Assembly (NCBI GenBank): GCA_963693315.1
Contig: OY856186.1
Coordinates: forward strand, 286,766,930-286,830,929
Source of the DNA: Diogma glabrata
Taxonomy: Eukaryota > Arthropoda > Insecta > Diptera > Cylindrotomidae
Length of the DNA stretch: 64,000 nucleotides
Direction: 5' to 3'
Shown one piece after another: positions 44,142-54,965 of the stretch. The position numbers were made by a program, and so were the translations under genes. Position 1 is the first letter of the stretch, and every line of letters starts with the position of its first letter. The notes beneath the pieces are model-generated. The model was not told the DNA's origin, made no database searches, and saw only the letters and a program-made list of their open reading frames with translations.

Positions 44142-44841
44142 ATGAATACATACTATACCTACATACTATACCTATATTTTAGTTTAGTACATACTATACC
44201 TATATTTAGTAAAGGGAAGAAAAAAATCCTTGATATACTAGAAAAACGACATGATCTTGCAACCGCAGAGGATGTTTTGCAAGCTGGTCAGTGCTGTATT
44301 GTAATGTTGTACGGACTGCTAAGGGACACGCAATTGAATAAATTAAAAAAGGTGGTAGACTTACCTCTATACATATCTCGAACAAATGAGACATGAATTA
44401 TTTCTTAAAGCCACCACGAAAAAAAATGCATTTAAGTTGTCCTCGCTTGTTCCAACAATTGGTGCTTTAAATGAGCACATAAAAAGAGTTTACTTACAAA
44501 CCCAGTTATGGCTAGGAAATAAAAATCTTAATCCACTTGATTGGGGTTGGGTTAATATTGAAGGAGTATTAAATCCAATAAAAACTCCAAATCAACCTGC
44601 GCCTAAAGAGCTGTTGAAAATGATTTTTTGTAGCTGTAAAAAAGGTTGCGGTTCAGCGTGCGGTTGCCGAAAAGTAGGACTTTTCTGCAATTCGATATGT
44701 TTAATATGCAGCGGAGACAAGTTTCAAAACTGTGCTCCAATTATGGACCTAGAGGAGGACGAGGAGGAAGACGAAGATGAGGTGGACGCGGCAACGAATG
44801 AGGACGAAGAGGAAAAGGAAGAGGCGTGTGAAGATAATTAA
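44142..44841 (+). pseudogene. CXC/TSO1-like cysteine-rich protein of the TIR element
   Basis: Two overlapping frames (44142-44396 and 44386-44841) look like one protein broken by a one-base shift near 44385. Its first part has ILDILEKRHDL and EDVLQAGQCCIVMLYGLL. The second has VYLQTQLWLGN.NLNPLDWGW, then APKELLKMIFCSC and a Cys-rich block with C at residues 82, 84, 88, 92, 94, 101, 105, 108 and 116 of that frame: the C-x-C-x3-C-x3-C-x-C spacing of CXC (tesmin/TSO1) zinc-binding domains. It ends in a long acidic tail. Proteins with this WLGN...WGW plus Cys block are numerous and uncharacterised in arthropods. Its place between TIRs suggests an element-encoded DNA-binding protein. The function is unknown. 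Confidence 0.6.
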
Positions 44842-44849
44842 AATAAAAA

Positions 44850-45300
44850 TTACAATCTTTGATTAGTGTGGTTGTTTTTTAAAAATTGTTAAAAAATACA
44901 TCTCATTTCCAATAATAAAAAGATAATAGAAGTATTATATTTTGAATAAAAAAAAAATTTAGCTGTAATTTTTAATTTTTTTTAAAGGGATGGTTTTTTA
45001 TAAGGGTTGAAATAAATAAATGATCCTAAAATTAAAACAGTATATCTTCATTTATTATCACTATAAAATTAAATTATTTCAAATTGCTGAATAAATAACA
45101 TTTTCCACCATTATTTTTAATGATATTTACTATAGGGGGTGGCTTTTTGGGGTCAAACGTGTTTAATAAATCATAAATCATGTCCCTTAATAACAATTAA
45201 CCTTCATTCAACTTATTTCAAAATGATTTCAATCGATTACAAGCTTTAATCTACAATTCTGGAGTTCTTTTCGATTAGGGGATGTTTTGACCCTTAAACA
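44850..45300. other. 3' region of the TIR element
   Basis: AT-rich sequence between the CXC gene and the right inverted repeat. Non-coding. AATAAAA at 44843 could serve as a poly(A) signal. Confidence 0.35.
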
Positions 45301-45439
45301 AATTAAGCAACCACCGGCATTGGGTCAACTTTGAAGTAGAGGGAACGAAGAGCTTAAGTCTAAATTTTTGTTAAAATCGGTTTTGTTTGTAAGAATTATA
45401 CAGTTTTGCCGTATTTTATGTTCATTGACTGGACTATAG

Positions 45440-46230
45440 TGTTTTTGATTAAATTTTTTTATATGGAGTTTGTTAGATTTGTTATTACTCGATTCAATGT
45501 TTTTATTCAATGTTTTAATTCACTATTGTATTTGTATAAAACTTTTGAGTAACAACTATTCGTAATTTAATTAAATTATATTTATTTTCCAATTATGATA
45601 ATTTACACATTTGTTTTATAATAATAATTTTGAATACAGAACAATTTAATTTTTAATTGAACACAAACTACACCAAGGATGGTCGTATCGAGAATGATTA
45701 AATAATTAATTATTGAAATTAACAAGATCCAAACCAGAAAGGAAAAATATTTTTTGTAACATAGAATAAAAGAAAAAACTACTTTTCCGCACATATGACC
45801 ACAAAATATTTTGTAAGCCTGGACCGTAACGCCGCCTGCATGTGAGATTTGTAGTTAAATCTATCCATATATCTATCTATATATAATATTTTTATAGCAC
45901 TAAAATATCAAAATAATAATTTAAATAACATACCATATAGTAAAAACAACTTAAACACATTGCATCATTTGAATTGCAAGAAAAAACAATTTATTTAGGT
46001 TTTAAAAGTTTACAATTTTGACAGTTCTTATTGAATTCCTATGTGTTGTTTTAGTTGGATTCTTATGTTTATATTTTCGAGCTAGTATAATTTACAACTA
46101 TTACAACGAAGATGGCGCACTTTAATTATTTAAAAATCTTAAATTTGTTTATAACTTTGTTAAATAAATGATTAAATGAACAATTAAATAAATATTTATA
46201 AATTTTACGCACTTGTTACAAAAAAATAGT
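45440..46230. other. AT-rich intergenic stretch
   Basis: No recognisable gene or repeat. Minus-strand frames at 45325-45510 and 45603-45794 are low-complexity. Confidence 0.3.
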
Positions 46231-46232
46231 GT

Positions 46233-46321
46233 GTATTACTAGTGCGAATGCGTTTTCCAAACGCGAGTTATTTGCCGGCAAGCTAACTCTTGTTTGGAAA
46301 ACGCATTCGCACTAGTAATAC
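46233..46321. mobile_element. 89-bp hairpin MITE
   Basis: GTATTACTAGTGCGAATGCG and TTTTCCAAA form the left arm; the right arm is its perfect inverse. The loop contains GCCGGC. Very well conserved arms suggest a recent insertion. Confidence 0.7.
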
Positions 46322-46981
46322 AATCTACTATTCTTTCTTTTGGTATTGCCGTCTGTTAATAATTCAATTTCGTTAAATTAAATTATGCTGCAATGTGTAT
46401 CTGACTTAATGAACGAGATCGTTTTATTGATCGATTAATTTGTAGAGATTAATAAATTGGTTTAATATAAGGGATAAATATCCCTACAAGTGTTATATTT
46501 CCAGATGGCGTTAAATATTTTTAAAAAAATTTTTATATTGAGTTTTAATTTCAAATGCTACAAGCTCACGGTTTTTTCTGTGCTAAAAGAACAAGCAGGC
46601 TTATTCTAAGAGGATGCTTTCATTTTTTCACGGCGGCTGTAAAATGACATTACATTTTGAATGGAGATGATGAATTTGTTCAAAACAGCCATCCTATCGA
46701 TAATTTTGTATCGTAAAGATGAATTAATGTTATCCATCTTTATATTTAAGTTATCAAAATTTGATCGCTAACAAACCACCATAGCTTTTTTGTGAAAAAT
46801 TAAATTTTTTTATTTATAATTGGGTATACATTGACTATTGGCTGTGGTCCATTTCTCGATGAAATTGAAATTGAATCTGCAAATCGACTTTACAATTTCA
46901 ATTTACTCTGCTATCCTACTTGAGTAAATTTTGACAGATTGTGTTGAAATTCAAATAATATTTGTTTTCCAATAATTATAT

Positions 46982-47680
46982 TGTTACGATTTAGAAAAAT
47001 CTAGACGATTACGGTCACTTCCAGGAAAATAAAATCAACAAAACACAACAAACAAATCAATGAAATTAATATTGTTGTTGCTGTCTCTTCTTAGAAATAG
47101 GGTCAACATAAACGATTTTATGAATCAAATCAACATAACGTAAAATAATCGAATATTCTAATATTTTCTCAAGGTTTCTGGAAAGTGATGTCGGATTATC
47201 TAGAAGTATTGCAGAAGGTATATAAGAAAATTACCTCTTGTAGTTTTTAATTAGTTTTATTTTAGACCTGCGACAGTAAAGTGAAATTAAATGTAGAATT
47301 AGTTTATTTTAAACCTGCGATAGTGAAGTTAAAATTATAAAAGTGATCTTTAAATTAGTTTTGTGTAAAGTTATAAGTGTAATAAAGTTGTAAGTTTTAT
47401 TGAGTAGAAATATTTTGTGTATTATTTTCAACGTTGTGAACTGGAAATTTCTACAATCAACCGTTGGAGTTTCTGAAGCTGTTGAAAGAATATTCTAGTG
47501 AAGAATATTGTTTGCTGTATTGTTTTCCTGTTGTTGTGGAACAATTAAGGTGTTGAATACTTAATAAAACCTGGTGTGTTTGCTTACTAATCAGTGATCG
47601 AACTCAGAAAGAGATTGGGAATTACGTTTATCGAATTGTGAGTAAGGCCAGTTCGAAGTAAGTTTGCGAAAAACGTAACA
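46982..47680 (+). repeat. 5' LTR of Ty3-type element
   Basis: TGTTACGATT ... AAACGTAACA. It contains AATAAAACCTGGTGTGTTTG near its centre-right, a likely poly(A)/R-region signal. It matches 50135-50834 except for about six small differences. Confidence 0.9.
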
Positions 47681-47681
47681 T

Positions 47682-47697
47682 TGGTGACATCGGCGGA
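47682..47697 (+). promoter_or_regulatory. Primer binding site of Ty3-type element
   Basis: TGGTGACATCGGCGGA directly follows the LTR, with a one-base gap. The TGG start fits the CCA end of a tRNA. I cannot name the tRNA. Confidence 0.5.
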
Positions 47698-47714
47698 TTA
47701 GTTAGCTGTTAATA

Positions 47715-48314
47715 ATGGTTTTATTAAGTGATTTGAAGGTTCTTGAGTTAAAGAAAGAACTAGAACAACGTGGATTGTCAACAAGTGAAAACAAAACTGA
47801 ATTAATGCTACGGCTTCGACAAGGTATGGAAGCCAATGGAATGGACGTGGAAAGTTACCAGTTTGGAGTGATTAGTACAAATAATGATCTAGTGGCAGCT
47901 AGTGAGGAGAAAAGTTTTGTTGCAGAAACAACAACAACATTACCATCTGGAAACTGCGATTTTACGCAGTTAATGGCTATGATGCAACAGATGAGTTTGA
48001 ACATCAGTCAACAGATGGTTGCCAATAAAGACGAACTGTATCAAAAATTTGATCAACAAAGTAGTAACATCAATCAACAAATGGCTGCAACTAAGGAAGA
48101 AATCAGTAACATCAATCAACAAATGGCTGCTACTAAGGAAGAAATCAGCTGCAACATCAATCAACAATTGGCTGCAAATAAAGAAGAAATCAGTTTGAAC
48201 GTCAAGCAAATAATGGACGAGAAACTTCTCGAAATATCTACTACGTTACGGGAGGAAGTATCAAGTAGGCAGAGTTCATCAAGAGGTGAAAGAGCTAGAG
48301 CAGAAAGTACTTGA
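47715..48314 (+). CDS. Gag N-terminus with SAP domain and coiled coil
   Basis: 199 residues. Residues about 5-40 form a SAP-type helix-extended-loop-helix DNA-binding motif (LKVLELKKELEQRGLSTSEN). Residues about 95-175 are three near-identical repeats containing NINQQMAATKEEIS, which would form a coiled coil. The frame is lost at about 48290; the coiled coil continues in the +1 frame (VKELEQKVLDENKK). The ATG is the first after the primer site. A SAP motif at the start of Gag is found in some insect Ty3-type elements; its role there (chromatin or nuclear targeting) is inferred. Confidence 0.75.
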   Translation: MVLLSDLKVLELKKELEQRGLSTSENKTELMLRLRQGMEANGMDVESYQFGVISTNNDLVAASEEKSFVAETTTTLPSGNCDFTQLMAMMQQMSLNISQQMVANKDELYQKFDQQSSNINQQMAATKEEISNINQQMAATKEEISCNINQQLAANKEEISLNVKQIMDEKLLEISTTLREEVSSRQSSSRGERARAEST

Positions 48315-50097
48315 TGAAAACAAAAAGGTACTTGCAAAAGTAGATGATTTCGAGAAACGGTTGCAAGATGTTGAAACGAATAAAGTCACTTCACATGTTG
48401 TACAACAAATAGCAAATATTAAACTAAAGCCACCATCGTATGACGGTACCACATCTTTCGGCATCTTCAAGTTCCAGTTCGAGACCGCAGCTGATCAAAA
48501 TGTTTGGAACGCTGAAAATCGTCTTGCTGCATTGATAATTGCGCTTAAAGGTGAAGCAGCTGAAGCACTACAGGCAGTACCAGAAAACGATCGCAAAAGC
48601 TATGCTGAAGTGATGAATGCGTTGGAACGAAAATATGGCAGCGACCACAAAAAGGAGCTATACCAGATCGAGTTAAAGGGTCGCTTGCAACGGAATGAAG
48701 AAAGCCTTCAGGACTATTCTTCGGCAGTAGAACGGCTTGTACATTTGGCCCACTCGAATACTCCACCGTATTTTATGGAGAAAATGAAGATAGAGGCGTT
48801 TACTGATGGTATCCGAGATCCAGAAACCAGGATCAAAGTAATGACTACACCTAAGGCGACTTTCCATGAAACAGTCGCATACGCAATGCAATATGAGATG
48901 GTACAGAGGATGTGTATGCCATCTGGTGGATGCAGAAAAAGGAATGTAGAGGGGAACATCAAAGGGGAAGTTTTGGCACACAGAGATAGAAGCGACATCA
49001 GATGCTGGGTGTGTGATGAAGAGGGTCACATGGCACGGGAGTGCAAGAAAAACGGAGAAGCAGACAGATTGTCGTCTTCTGTGAAGAACAGAGGAGCCGA
49101 AGAAATGGAGCACGTAGGGTTCAGGAACAGCAGTAGAAAACTCCTGTGCTGGATATGTAGGAAATCGGGCCATATCTCACAGGACTGCTGGAACAGGAAG
49201 CGTGATAGATCTTCGTCTCCTATTCAACGAAAGCCTGTTGAAGGTGCAACTGTAAAGCCAAAAAGTGAGGAGAATGCAACCTACATTCCAATTTCAAGAA
49301 TTGCGGTAAATGGTGAAAGCTTGGGTATCAACGGACAACCTGAAGGTAAAGGTTGCTTCATGACACTGGATACAGGTTCAGCTCGAACATTCGTTCGCAA
49401 AGGTTTAATTGAGGGTGTTTTGGAACCATCAGATGGATTGATACTCCAAACAGTAACTGGGGAATGCGCTGAAATAGAAGGTAAAAGAATCGTTGAAATA
49501 AAATTGGGAAATAACTGCTATCAACAAGAGGTGCTAGTGGCAGACATTATGGATGAAGTCATTTTGGGGATGGACTTCATGAAGGCGAAGGGATTAGTCT
49601 TCGATTTTGGATGTGGAATCCTAAAGGTAAATAATGTTGAGATGCCACTACTTGTGAACGAGGCAGAGTCAACAGATATTGGCAGCGATGAGGAACTACA
49701 CAGTGCAGAGGAAAATCCAGCACCATCCAAACAGATGAGGGAAAGAAACGTCAACCGACGCAGACGTTTGAACAAACGCCAAAAGTTAAAAAGGAAACAA
49801 GTTCCGGTCCATTGCGAAGAGAGCAATGTAAAAGAGGTGGTTCAAATAGCTGCAAACGGGGACGAATCGAAGCTGCAAATGAGAATGGTTCGGAGACATG
49901 GTAATGTGAGCCACTCAAAGGGAAAAGATAAGAAGGACTTTAGAGATAATGAGAATCCATACTTATCACGGTGGGCGGACATAGAACAAAGTAATGGCCA
50001 AGGACTTAGAAAGGTACCAGAAGCAATTCTAAACCGCCTAGGAAATAGAAAAAGAAAAAAAAAATGTTTTGATTCAACAATTGGAGGAGAGATCTAG
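48286..50097 (+). CDS. Gag capsid, zinc knuckles and protease
   Basis: 603 residues continuing gag after the frame break. Residues about 50-205 are a retrotransposon capsid domain (PSYDG...FGIFKFQFE, then Y..VM.ALERKYG). Two CX2CX4HX4C zinc knuckles lie at 240-253 and 288-301. An aspartic protease starts at D362-T-G-S and continues through the VILGMDF block (about 425). After it comes a Lys/Arg-rich segment (about 495-525) and a tail that I cannot assign; no reverse-transcriptase motif is seen. The stop at 50095-50097 is 37 bases before the 3' LTR. Protease and capsid look intact, so particles might be formed if the upstream shift is bypassed or is an artefact. Confidence 0.85.
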   Translation: MKELEQKVLDENKKVLAKVDDFEKRLQDVETNKVTSHVVQQIANIKLKPPSYDGTTSFGIFKFQFETAADQNVWNAENRLAALIIALKGEAAEALQAVPENDRKSYAEVMNALERKYGSDHKKELYQIELKGRLQRNEESLQDYSSAVERLVHLAHSNTPPYFMEKMKIEAFTDGIRDPETRIKVMTTPKATFHETVAYAMQYEMVQRMCMPSGGCRKRNVEGNIKGEVLAHRDRSDIRCWVCDEEGHMARECKKNGEADRLSSSVKNRGAEEMEHVGFRNSSRKLLCWICRKSGHISQDCWNRKRDRSSSPIQRKPVEGATVKPKSEENATYIPISRIAVNGESLGINGQPEGKGCFMTLDTGSARTFVRKGLIEGVLEPSDGLILQTVTGECAEIEGKRIVEIKLGNNCYQQEVLVADIMDEVILGMDFMKAKGLVFDFGCGILKVNNVEMPLLVNEAESTDIGSDEELHSAEENPAPSKQMRERNVNRRRRLNKRQKLKRKQVPVHCEESNVKEVVQIAANGDESKLQMRMVRRHGNVSHSKGKDKKDFRDNENPYLSRWADIEQSNGQGLRKVPEAILNRLGNRKRKKKCFDSTIGGEI

Positions 50098-50121
50098 ATC
50101 CTGTTCGGGACGAACAGGCTT

Positions 50122-50134
50122 AAGTGGAGGGTAA
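50122..50134 (+). other. Polypurine tract of Ty3-type element
   Basis: AAGTGGAGGGTAA immediately before the 3' LTR. Confidence 0.65.
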
Positions 50135-50834
50135 TGTTACGATTTAGAAAAATCTAGACGATTACGGTCACTTCCAGGAAAATAAAATCAACAAAACACA
50201 ACAAACAAATCAATGAAATGAATATTGTTGTTGTTGTCTCTTCTTAGAAATAGGGTCAACATAAACGATTTTATGAATCAAATCAACATAACGTAAAATA
50301 ATCGAATATTCTAATATTTTCTCAAGGTTTCTGGAAAGTGATGTCGGATTATCTAGAAGTATTGCAGAAGGTATATAAGAAAATTACCTCATGTAGTTTT
50401 TAATTAGTTTTATTTTAGACCTGCGACAGTAAAGTGAAATTAAATGTAGAATTAGTTTATTTTAAACCTGCGATAGTGAAGTTAAAATTATAAAAGTGAT
50501 CTTTAAATTAGTTTTGTGTAAAGTTATAAGTGTAATAAAGTTGTAAGTTTTATTGAGTAGAAATATTTTGTGTATTATTTTCAACGTTGTGAACTGGAAA
50601 TTTCTACAATCAACCGTTGGAGTTTCTGAAGCTGTTGAAAGAATATTCTAATGGAAGAATATTGTTTGCTGTATTGTTTTCCTATTGTTGTGGAACAATT
50701 AAGGTGTTGAATACTTAATAAAACCTGGTGTGTTTGCTTACTAATCAGTGATCGAACTCAGAAAGAGATTGGGAATTACGTTTATCGAATTGTGAGTAAG
50801 GCCAGTTCGAAGTAAGTTTGCGAAAAACGTAACA
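50135..50834 (+). repeat. 3' LTR of Ty3-type element
   Basis: 700 bp. Followed by ATAT, the target duplication. Differences from the 5' LTR include the stretch near 50648-50655 (AATGGAAG against AGTGAAG). Confidence 0.9.
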
Positions 50835-51104
50835 ATATTTTCGAAATTTAATTTTTGTGGAAGGAAATAAAGCAAACCAAAAAATTAGATTTCAGCGCGA
50901 AACGTCAAAATGTCAATTTCATCGGCATTTTTGAGATATGGGCCACAGCCATTGAGTATTATAATTTTGTGCATGTATAGTTGGACTACAAAATTGTAAT
51001 TAGTATTAATTTGAAAAAAGCAATTAGTTTAAAATCTGAATTGGGGTAAATACAAAATTTTACAAACAAATTTTCTTTGTTTTTAACAAAGTTTTTAATT
51101 ATAA

Positions 51105-51600
51105 AAAATATCTATATATAAATACGTATGCACTATTTTTGTGGTACAATTTAAAATTTTTTGCTCCAACAAATGTGGGACAATATGTATATCGTTGGAA
51201 AGGTCTTGAGTAGTAGATGTGCTAAAAAATATTTTTGAATTTTGGCGATTTTTTGAGAAAAAAAGGGGAAAATGTGATAGGTGTGTTTTTTTGAGTTTCT
51301 GGTTCGGTTATTTTGTTTTTTTTTTTAAGTTATTTGTTTCACAATTCAAAATCAATTATCTATATATATATAAATAAGTAAGCACTATTTTTGTGGCACC
51401 ATTTCAAAATATTTGCTTGAATATGGGCAATATGTATATAGTTGGAAAGGTCTTGAGTAGTAAATGTGCCGAAAAATAATATTTTTGGAACTTTGACGAG
51501 TTTTTTGAGAAAAAAGGGGAAAATATGAAAGGTGTGTTTTTCTGAGTTTTTTTCGATTATTTTGTTTTTTCGAAGTTATTTGTTTCACAATTTCAAAAAA
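51105..51600. repeat. Two diverged 250-bp direct repeats
   Basis: GTTGGAAAGGTCTTGAGTAG occurs at 51192 and 51438, with shared TATCTATATATA, GCACTATTTTTGTGG and GGGGAAAAT...AGGTGTGTTTTT around it. An old tandem duplication, non-coding. Confidence 0.65.
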
Positions 51601-52104
51601 GCAATCATATCAATAAATCAAACTCTAAAATAATGTGTTGTAGCTATTTTGTTGGGAGGTCTATTTACAATTTCCATTTACAATGGCCGAATTTCGGCCA
51701 CTGGGTGATTCCTAGTTTATATACATACACCAACCGATATTGCGGAATGCGCAAAACAAATTTTGGAAAAATTATATTTTATTATATTATATTTTATTTT
51801 ATTCCGAGCCAAAGTGACTTTTTGTGTTTCGTCTATAATTGTCGTAGAACTATAGAGTAAACAAAAAATGTATCAAAAAGCTAAAAACTGACGTTCATTT
51901 TTTATAGTTTATGCATAACAAATGAAAAAAAAATTCTGAATAAATATTTTGAAGTATTAACATATTCGATTATTTTTTAAACAATGCCGTAATTTCAAAA
52001 CCATTAACCATAGTTAATCGAATGTAAATGAAATTATATTACATACTTGAAAATTAATCTTTTTTTATCAATTTTAACGCCTCCTTGCAATAAAAAGTTC
52101 TCCA

Positions 52105-52760
52105 GGGGTGCGTTTCGAAATTAACCACGGTTAACCATAAGGTAATAATGTCACTAATGTCATAGTCAAAATAGTGACGTCGAATATTAAATTCAAATTA
52201 CCATAGTAAAGCTGTCAAAGTTAAATTGTAAAAGACCGCTAAAAATTCAAAATTAATAAAAACTAATATTCTAATTACGATAAATAAAACTAAAAATGTA
52301 GTATATGTTTTTTATTTCTATAATTTATTTTTCAGTCTTCAGTATCAAATAAAAATAATAAAAATAACACATTTCACTAAAAATTATTAAATACTTAGTA
52401 AATAATAATTAAATGTATGATATATTCACAAAACAATATAATTTCTAACTTTTTTTTCCACAACAATTAAAATTTTCTTTTATTATAAAAAATTATATTG
52501 TGTTTTATAAATCGGTTGACATGTCGTTTTAAATATTTATATGTTTTGACATTAGAACCTCAACAAACTCTACTCTAGACTTGAGTAACAAAGTTAAAGT
52601 AGTGACGTCACAATTTACTATGACAACTAATTTTTATAGTTTTGGAACGATAGTACATCTGTCGTCCAGTAAATTTTTTATTTTGCGGTTAATTATGGAA
52701 CGATATTTGGTAGAGTAAAGTTAACCGCGGTTTACCATAGTTAATTTCGAAACGCACCCC
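52105..52760. mobile_element. MITE with GGGGTGCGTTTCGAAATTAAC ends
   Basis: The left end GGGGTGCGTTTCGAAATTAA and the right end are inverse. AACCACGGTTAACC-type words occur inside both ends. About 656 bp. GTGACGTC words are near both sides (52180 and 52605). No coding content. Confidence 0.75.
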
Positions 52761-53330
52761 AGATTGACTGAAAAATCGATTATGAAAAAGTTTATTGGTT
52801 TTTTGCATTTTTAAGTCTATGTATATTCTCTATATTCACATTTTGTCTTCTTTTCACTTTTGGTTGTTGTTTTCTCAATACAACATCGCATAGAATGTAG
52901 CGCCAGAGTCAATATTAAAACTAATGTCGGCAGAAAAAACAACGATAAAAACCAGTGTTGTGAAACGAAAAAAATTTTATTTAGTTTCAGTTTTCGTTAT
53001 TCTATAATTTAAAATAGCGGTTTTCGTTTCAGTTATTGTTTCGACAAATTAATTTGGTTACGTTTTTCGTTACGTTTCCGTTACGTTTCGGTTACAGTTA
53101 CGTTTTCGTTATAGATCACTAATGAATAGATAAAAATAAAAATTGGAAAATGAATTATGGATAGCAATTAACTTGTTACATATTATTATTCATTAAATTC
53201 AGTTTATTCAAATAAATATTCAGTATAAAATTATAAATAAAATCAGTATATAAAATAAAATATAATCAAATTAATTATTAAATGCACAACATAACACATT
53301 CTATATTGTATATACTATTCCTATATGCTA

Positions 53331-53412
53331 GGGATTGCAATCCCGGGATTTTTGCTTCACGAATCCCATGATCCCGGGATTCGTTATGTAAAAAATCCCG
53401 GGATTGCAATCC
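53331..53412. mobile_element. 82-bp palindromic MITE
   Basis: GGGATTGCAATCCCGGGATT at the left and AATCCCGGGATTGCAATCC at the right. Inserted in the hAT element. The remaining centre also has CCCGGGATTCG. Confidence 0.65.
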
Positions 53413-53487
53413 ATACTATATGCCACTATCAAAGACACTGTGTAACAATAAGCAACTTTTACTTACTTTTCTTTTGTATAATGAATA

Positions 53488-54660
53488 TTACTTCGGTCTG
53501 AAAGACCTAAGTATTACATTCATGAGCCAAAAGTGAAATTCTTACCCCCACTTTTTTTGGCATTTCGACGTTCTAGGACCTCCTGATTCTAAAAAAGCAA
53601 AAAAAAAAAAATGTATGTCTGTCTGCCAGCCGGCGGATTTGAAAAATTTTTTTTTCTAAAAATAGGTTTACTTAATAGGAAGAGCCGAAAGGACGATGTG
53701 TTCGATAGCTGTACCGGAAGTGTGTCAAAAAAAATCGTCAAGTGTGTCAAAACAAGGAAATTTGCATATTTTTTGCTTAAAAAACGTTCATTTTAAGTCA
53801 TTACGAGTAGGAACATTGAATTTGGAGAAATCTTGATGGTCGCGATTGGTATGTGAGACCAAAATCTAGATTATTGTATTATAAGTTTGTCAAAAAATGT
53901 TGTCAAGTGTGTCAAAAGACAGATTTTTATTTATTTTTTTAGCCAATTTTTTGGAAAAAAAATGTAGCTGTTTTTATGACGTAAATGTAATTTAAAATGA
54001 AATTGGACATGGAAATTTTTGAATTTGTAATAGTTTTGGAAATATTTTTGGAATTTTGAAAAAGTTTGTATTTTTGATTTTGTAATAATTTTTGCAATAT
54101 TTTTAGAATTTCGGCAAAAGTTTTAATTTTTGATTTTGTAAGAATTTTTGGAATAGTTTTAGAATTTTGGAAAATTTTTAATTTTTGATATTATTATAAT
54201 TTTTGGAATTTTGAAAAAATTTTCAATTTTTGATTTTGTAATAATTTTTGCAATATATTTAGAATGTTGGAAAAACTTTGAATTTTTAAGAATTTTTTAA
54301 ATATTATTGGAATTTAGAAAAAATTTAAATATTTGATATTATTTTAATTTTTGGAATATTTTTGGAGTTTTGAAAAAGTTTGGTTTTATTTAATTTAACA
54401 ATATTTTTGGAATTTTGATTATAATTTTCCCGCAACGTATTGATGTTTCGTGTTAGTTTTGTAATAAATTTTTAAACAGAGATAAAAAATACTAGTACTT
54501 TAACAAAGAGTTGTGTTTGATATACATCGCTGCCCAAAACTAAAAACAATGTCCTCATAAAAGTTTTTTTGCCGAAAACTATATAAAAATCCTTAACCCA
54601 GACCGAAGTCTTGATATCTCAGAGCTGTGAAATTTCAGCCCCTCCATATTTTAAATATTT
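53488..54660 (+). repeat. Repeat segment related to the foldback element
   Basis: Shares with 56510-58200 the blocks GATGTGTTCGATA.CTGTACC, GGAAGTGTGTCAAAAAAA, CAAGTGTGTCAAAACAAGGA and one AAGTTTGTC unit, the 55-65 bp TTTTTGATTTTGTAATAATT array (about 54020-54440), and the tail ATATACATCGCTGCCCAAAA. It starts with a CTTCGGTCTGAAAGACC hairpin. No coding content. Confidence 0.7.
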
Positions 54661-54965
54661 AAACTTTAGGACGTAAACTAGTAATTTTATGTATTGTTGT
54701 TTCAATTCGAAAAAGTAGCTTGCTTTACATCCAATTTTTGAATCATAAAATTGCATTTATTGCTCGTACAAAAAATATTTTATTATAAATATAATGTAAT
54801 AACCGTAACGTAATAACCTAAAAAAAAATAGGGTTTTTGTTACGTTTTTCGTTACAGTTAATTTGGATTATACCGTTTCCGTTTTCGTTACGGGTACGAT
54901 ATTTAAATTCCGGTTTTCCGTTTTTGCGTTACGTTACAATAACGTTTCACAACACTGATAAAAAC

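Larger units (their letters stand above)
42930..45436 (+). mobile_element. 2.5-kb TIR element carrying a CXC-motif gene
   Basis: The two ends start TAGTCCAGTCAATGA in opposite orientation. Homology extends about 125 bases inwards, including CCCTCTACTTCAAAGTTGAC and GCCGGTGGTTGCTTAA. TA at both edges may be the target duplication. The only recognisable gene inside is the plus-strand CXC-type frame at 44142-44841. The internal region also has a CCACCCCTTCTCGGGGGTG hairpin at 43071-43089. No DDE transposase was recognised, so mobility would depend on another element or on this unusual protein. Confidence 0.75.
46982..50834 (+). mobile_element. Ty3-type LTR element reduced to gag and protease
   Basis: 3,853 bp with LTRs of 699 and 700 bp (46982-47680, 50135-50834), a 4-bp duplication ATAT (46978-46981, 50835-50838), a primer site and a polypurine tract. 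The LTRs are about 99 percent alike by eye. Inside are only gag, zinc knuckles and protease; reverse transcriptase, RNase H and integrase are absent. It is therefore a non-autonomous, gag-coding LTR element. An older LTR relic of the family is at 25490-26060. Confidence 0.9.
46831..50958. mobile_element. MITE split by the Ty3-type element
   Basis: The left part has ATTGGCTGTGGTCCATTTCT; the right end (50930-50956) has the inverse with a few changes (ATATGGGCCACAGCCATTGA). Without the 3.85 kb insertion it would be about 270 bp. Confidence 0.55.
52953..54957. mobile_element. hAT-type element with perfect TIRs and 8-bp duplication
   Basis: 2,005 bp. CAGTGTTGTGAAACG at the left and its exact inverse at the right are flanked by ATAAAAAC (52945-52952 and 54958-54965). 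Subterminal CGTTACGTTTC/GTTACG words are repeated near both ends (53045-53105 and 54825-54930), as is usual for hAT. No transposase was recognised. It contains a small MITE (53331-53412) and a 1.1 kb segment (53488-54660) shared with the foldback element at 56207-59180. Confidence 0.85.

Noticed and set aside
48545..49173. Minus-strand frames of 73-166 codons
   Set aside because: Antisense to the gag capsid and zinc-knuckle coding region.
53611..53796. 61-codon frame in the hAT element
   Set aside because: Made from TGTGTCAAAA repeat sequence; no transposase motif.
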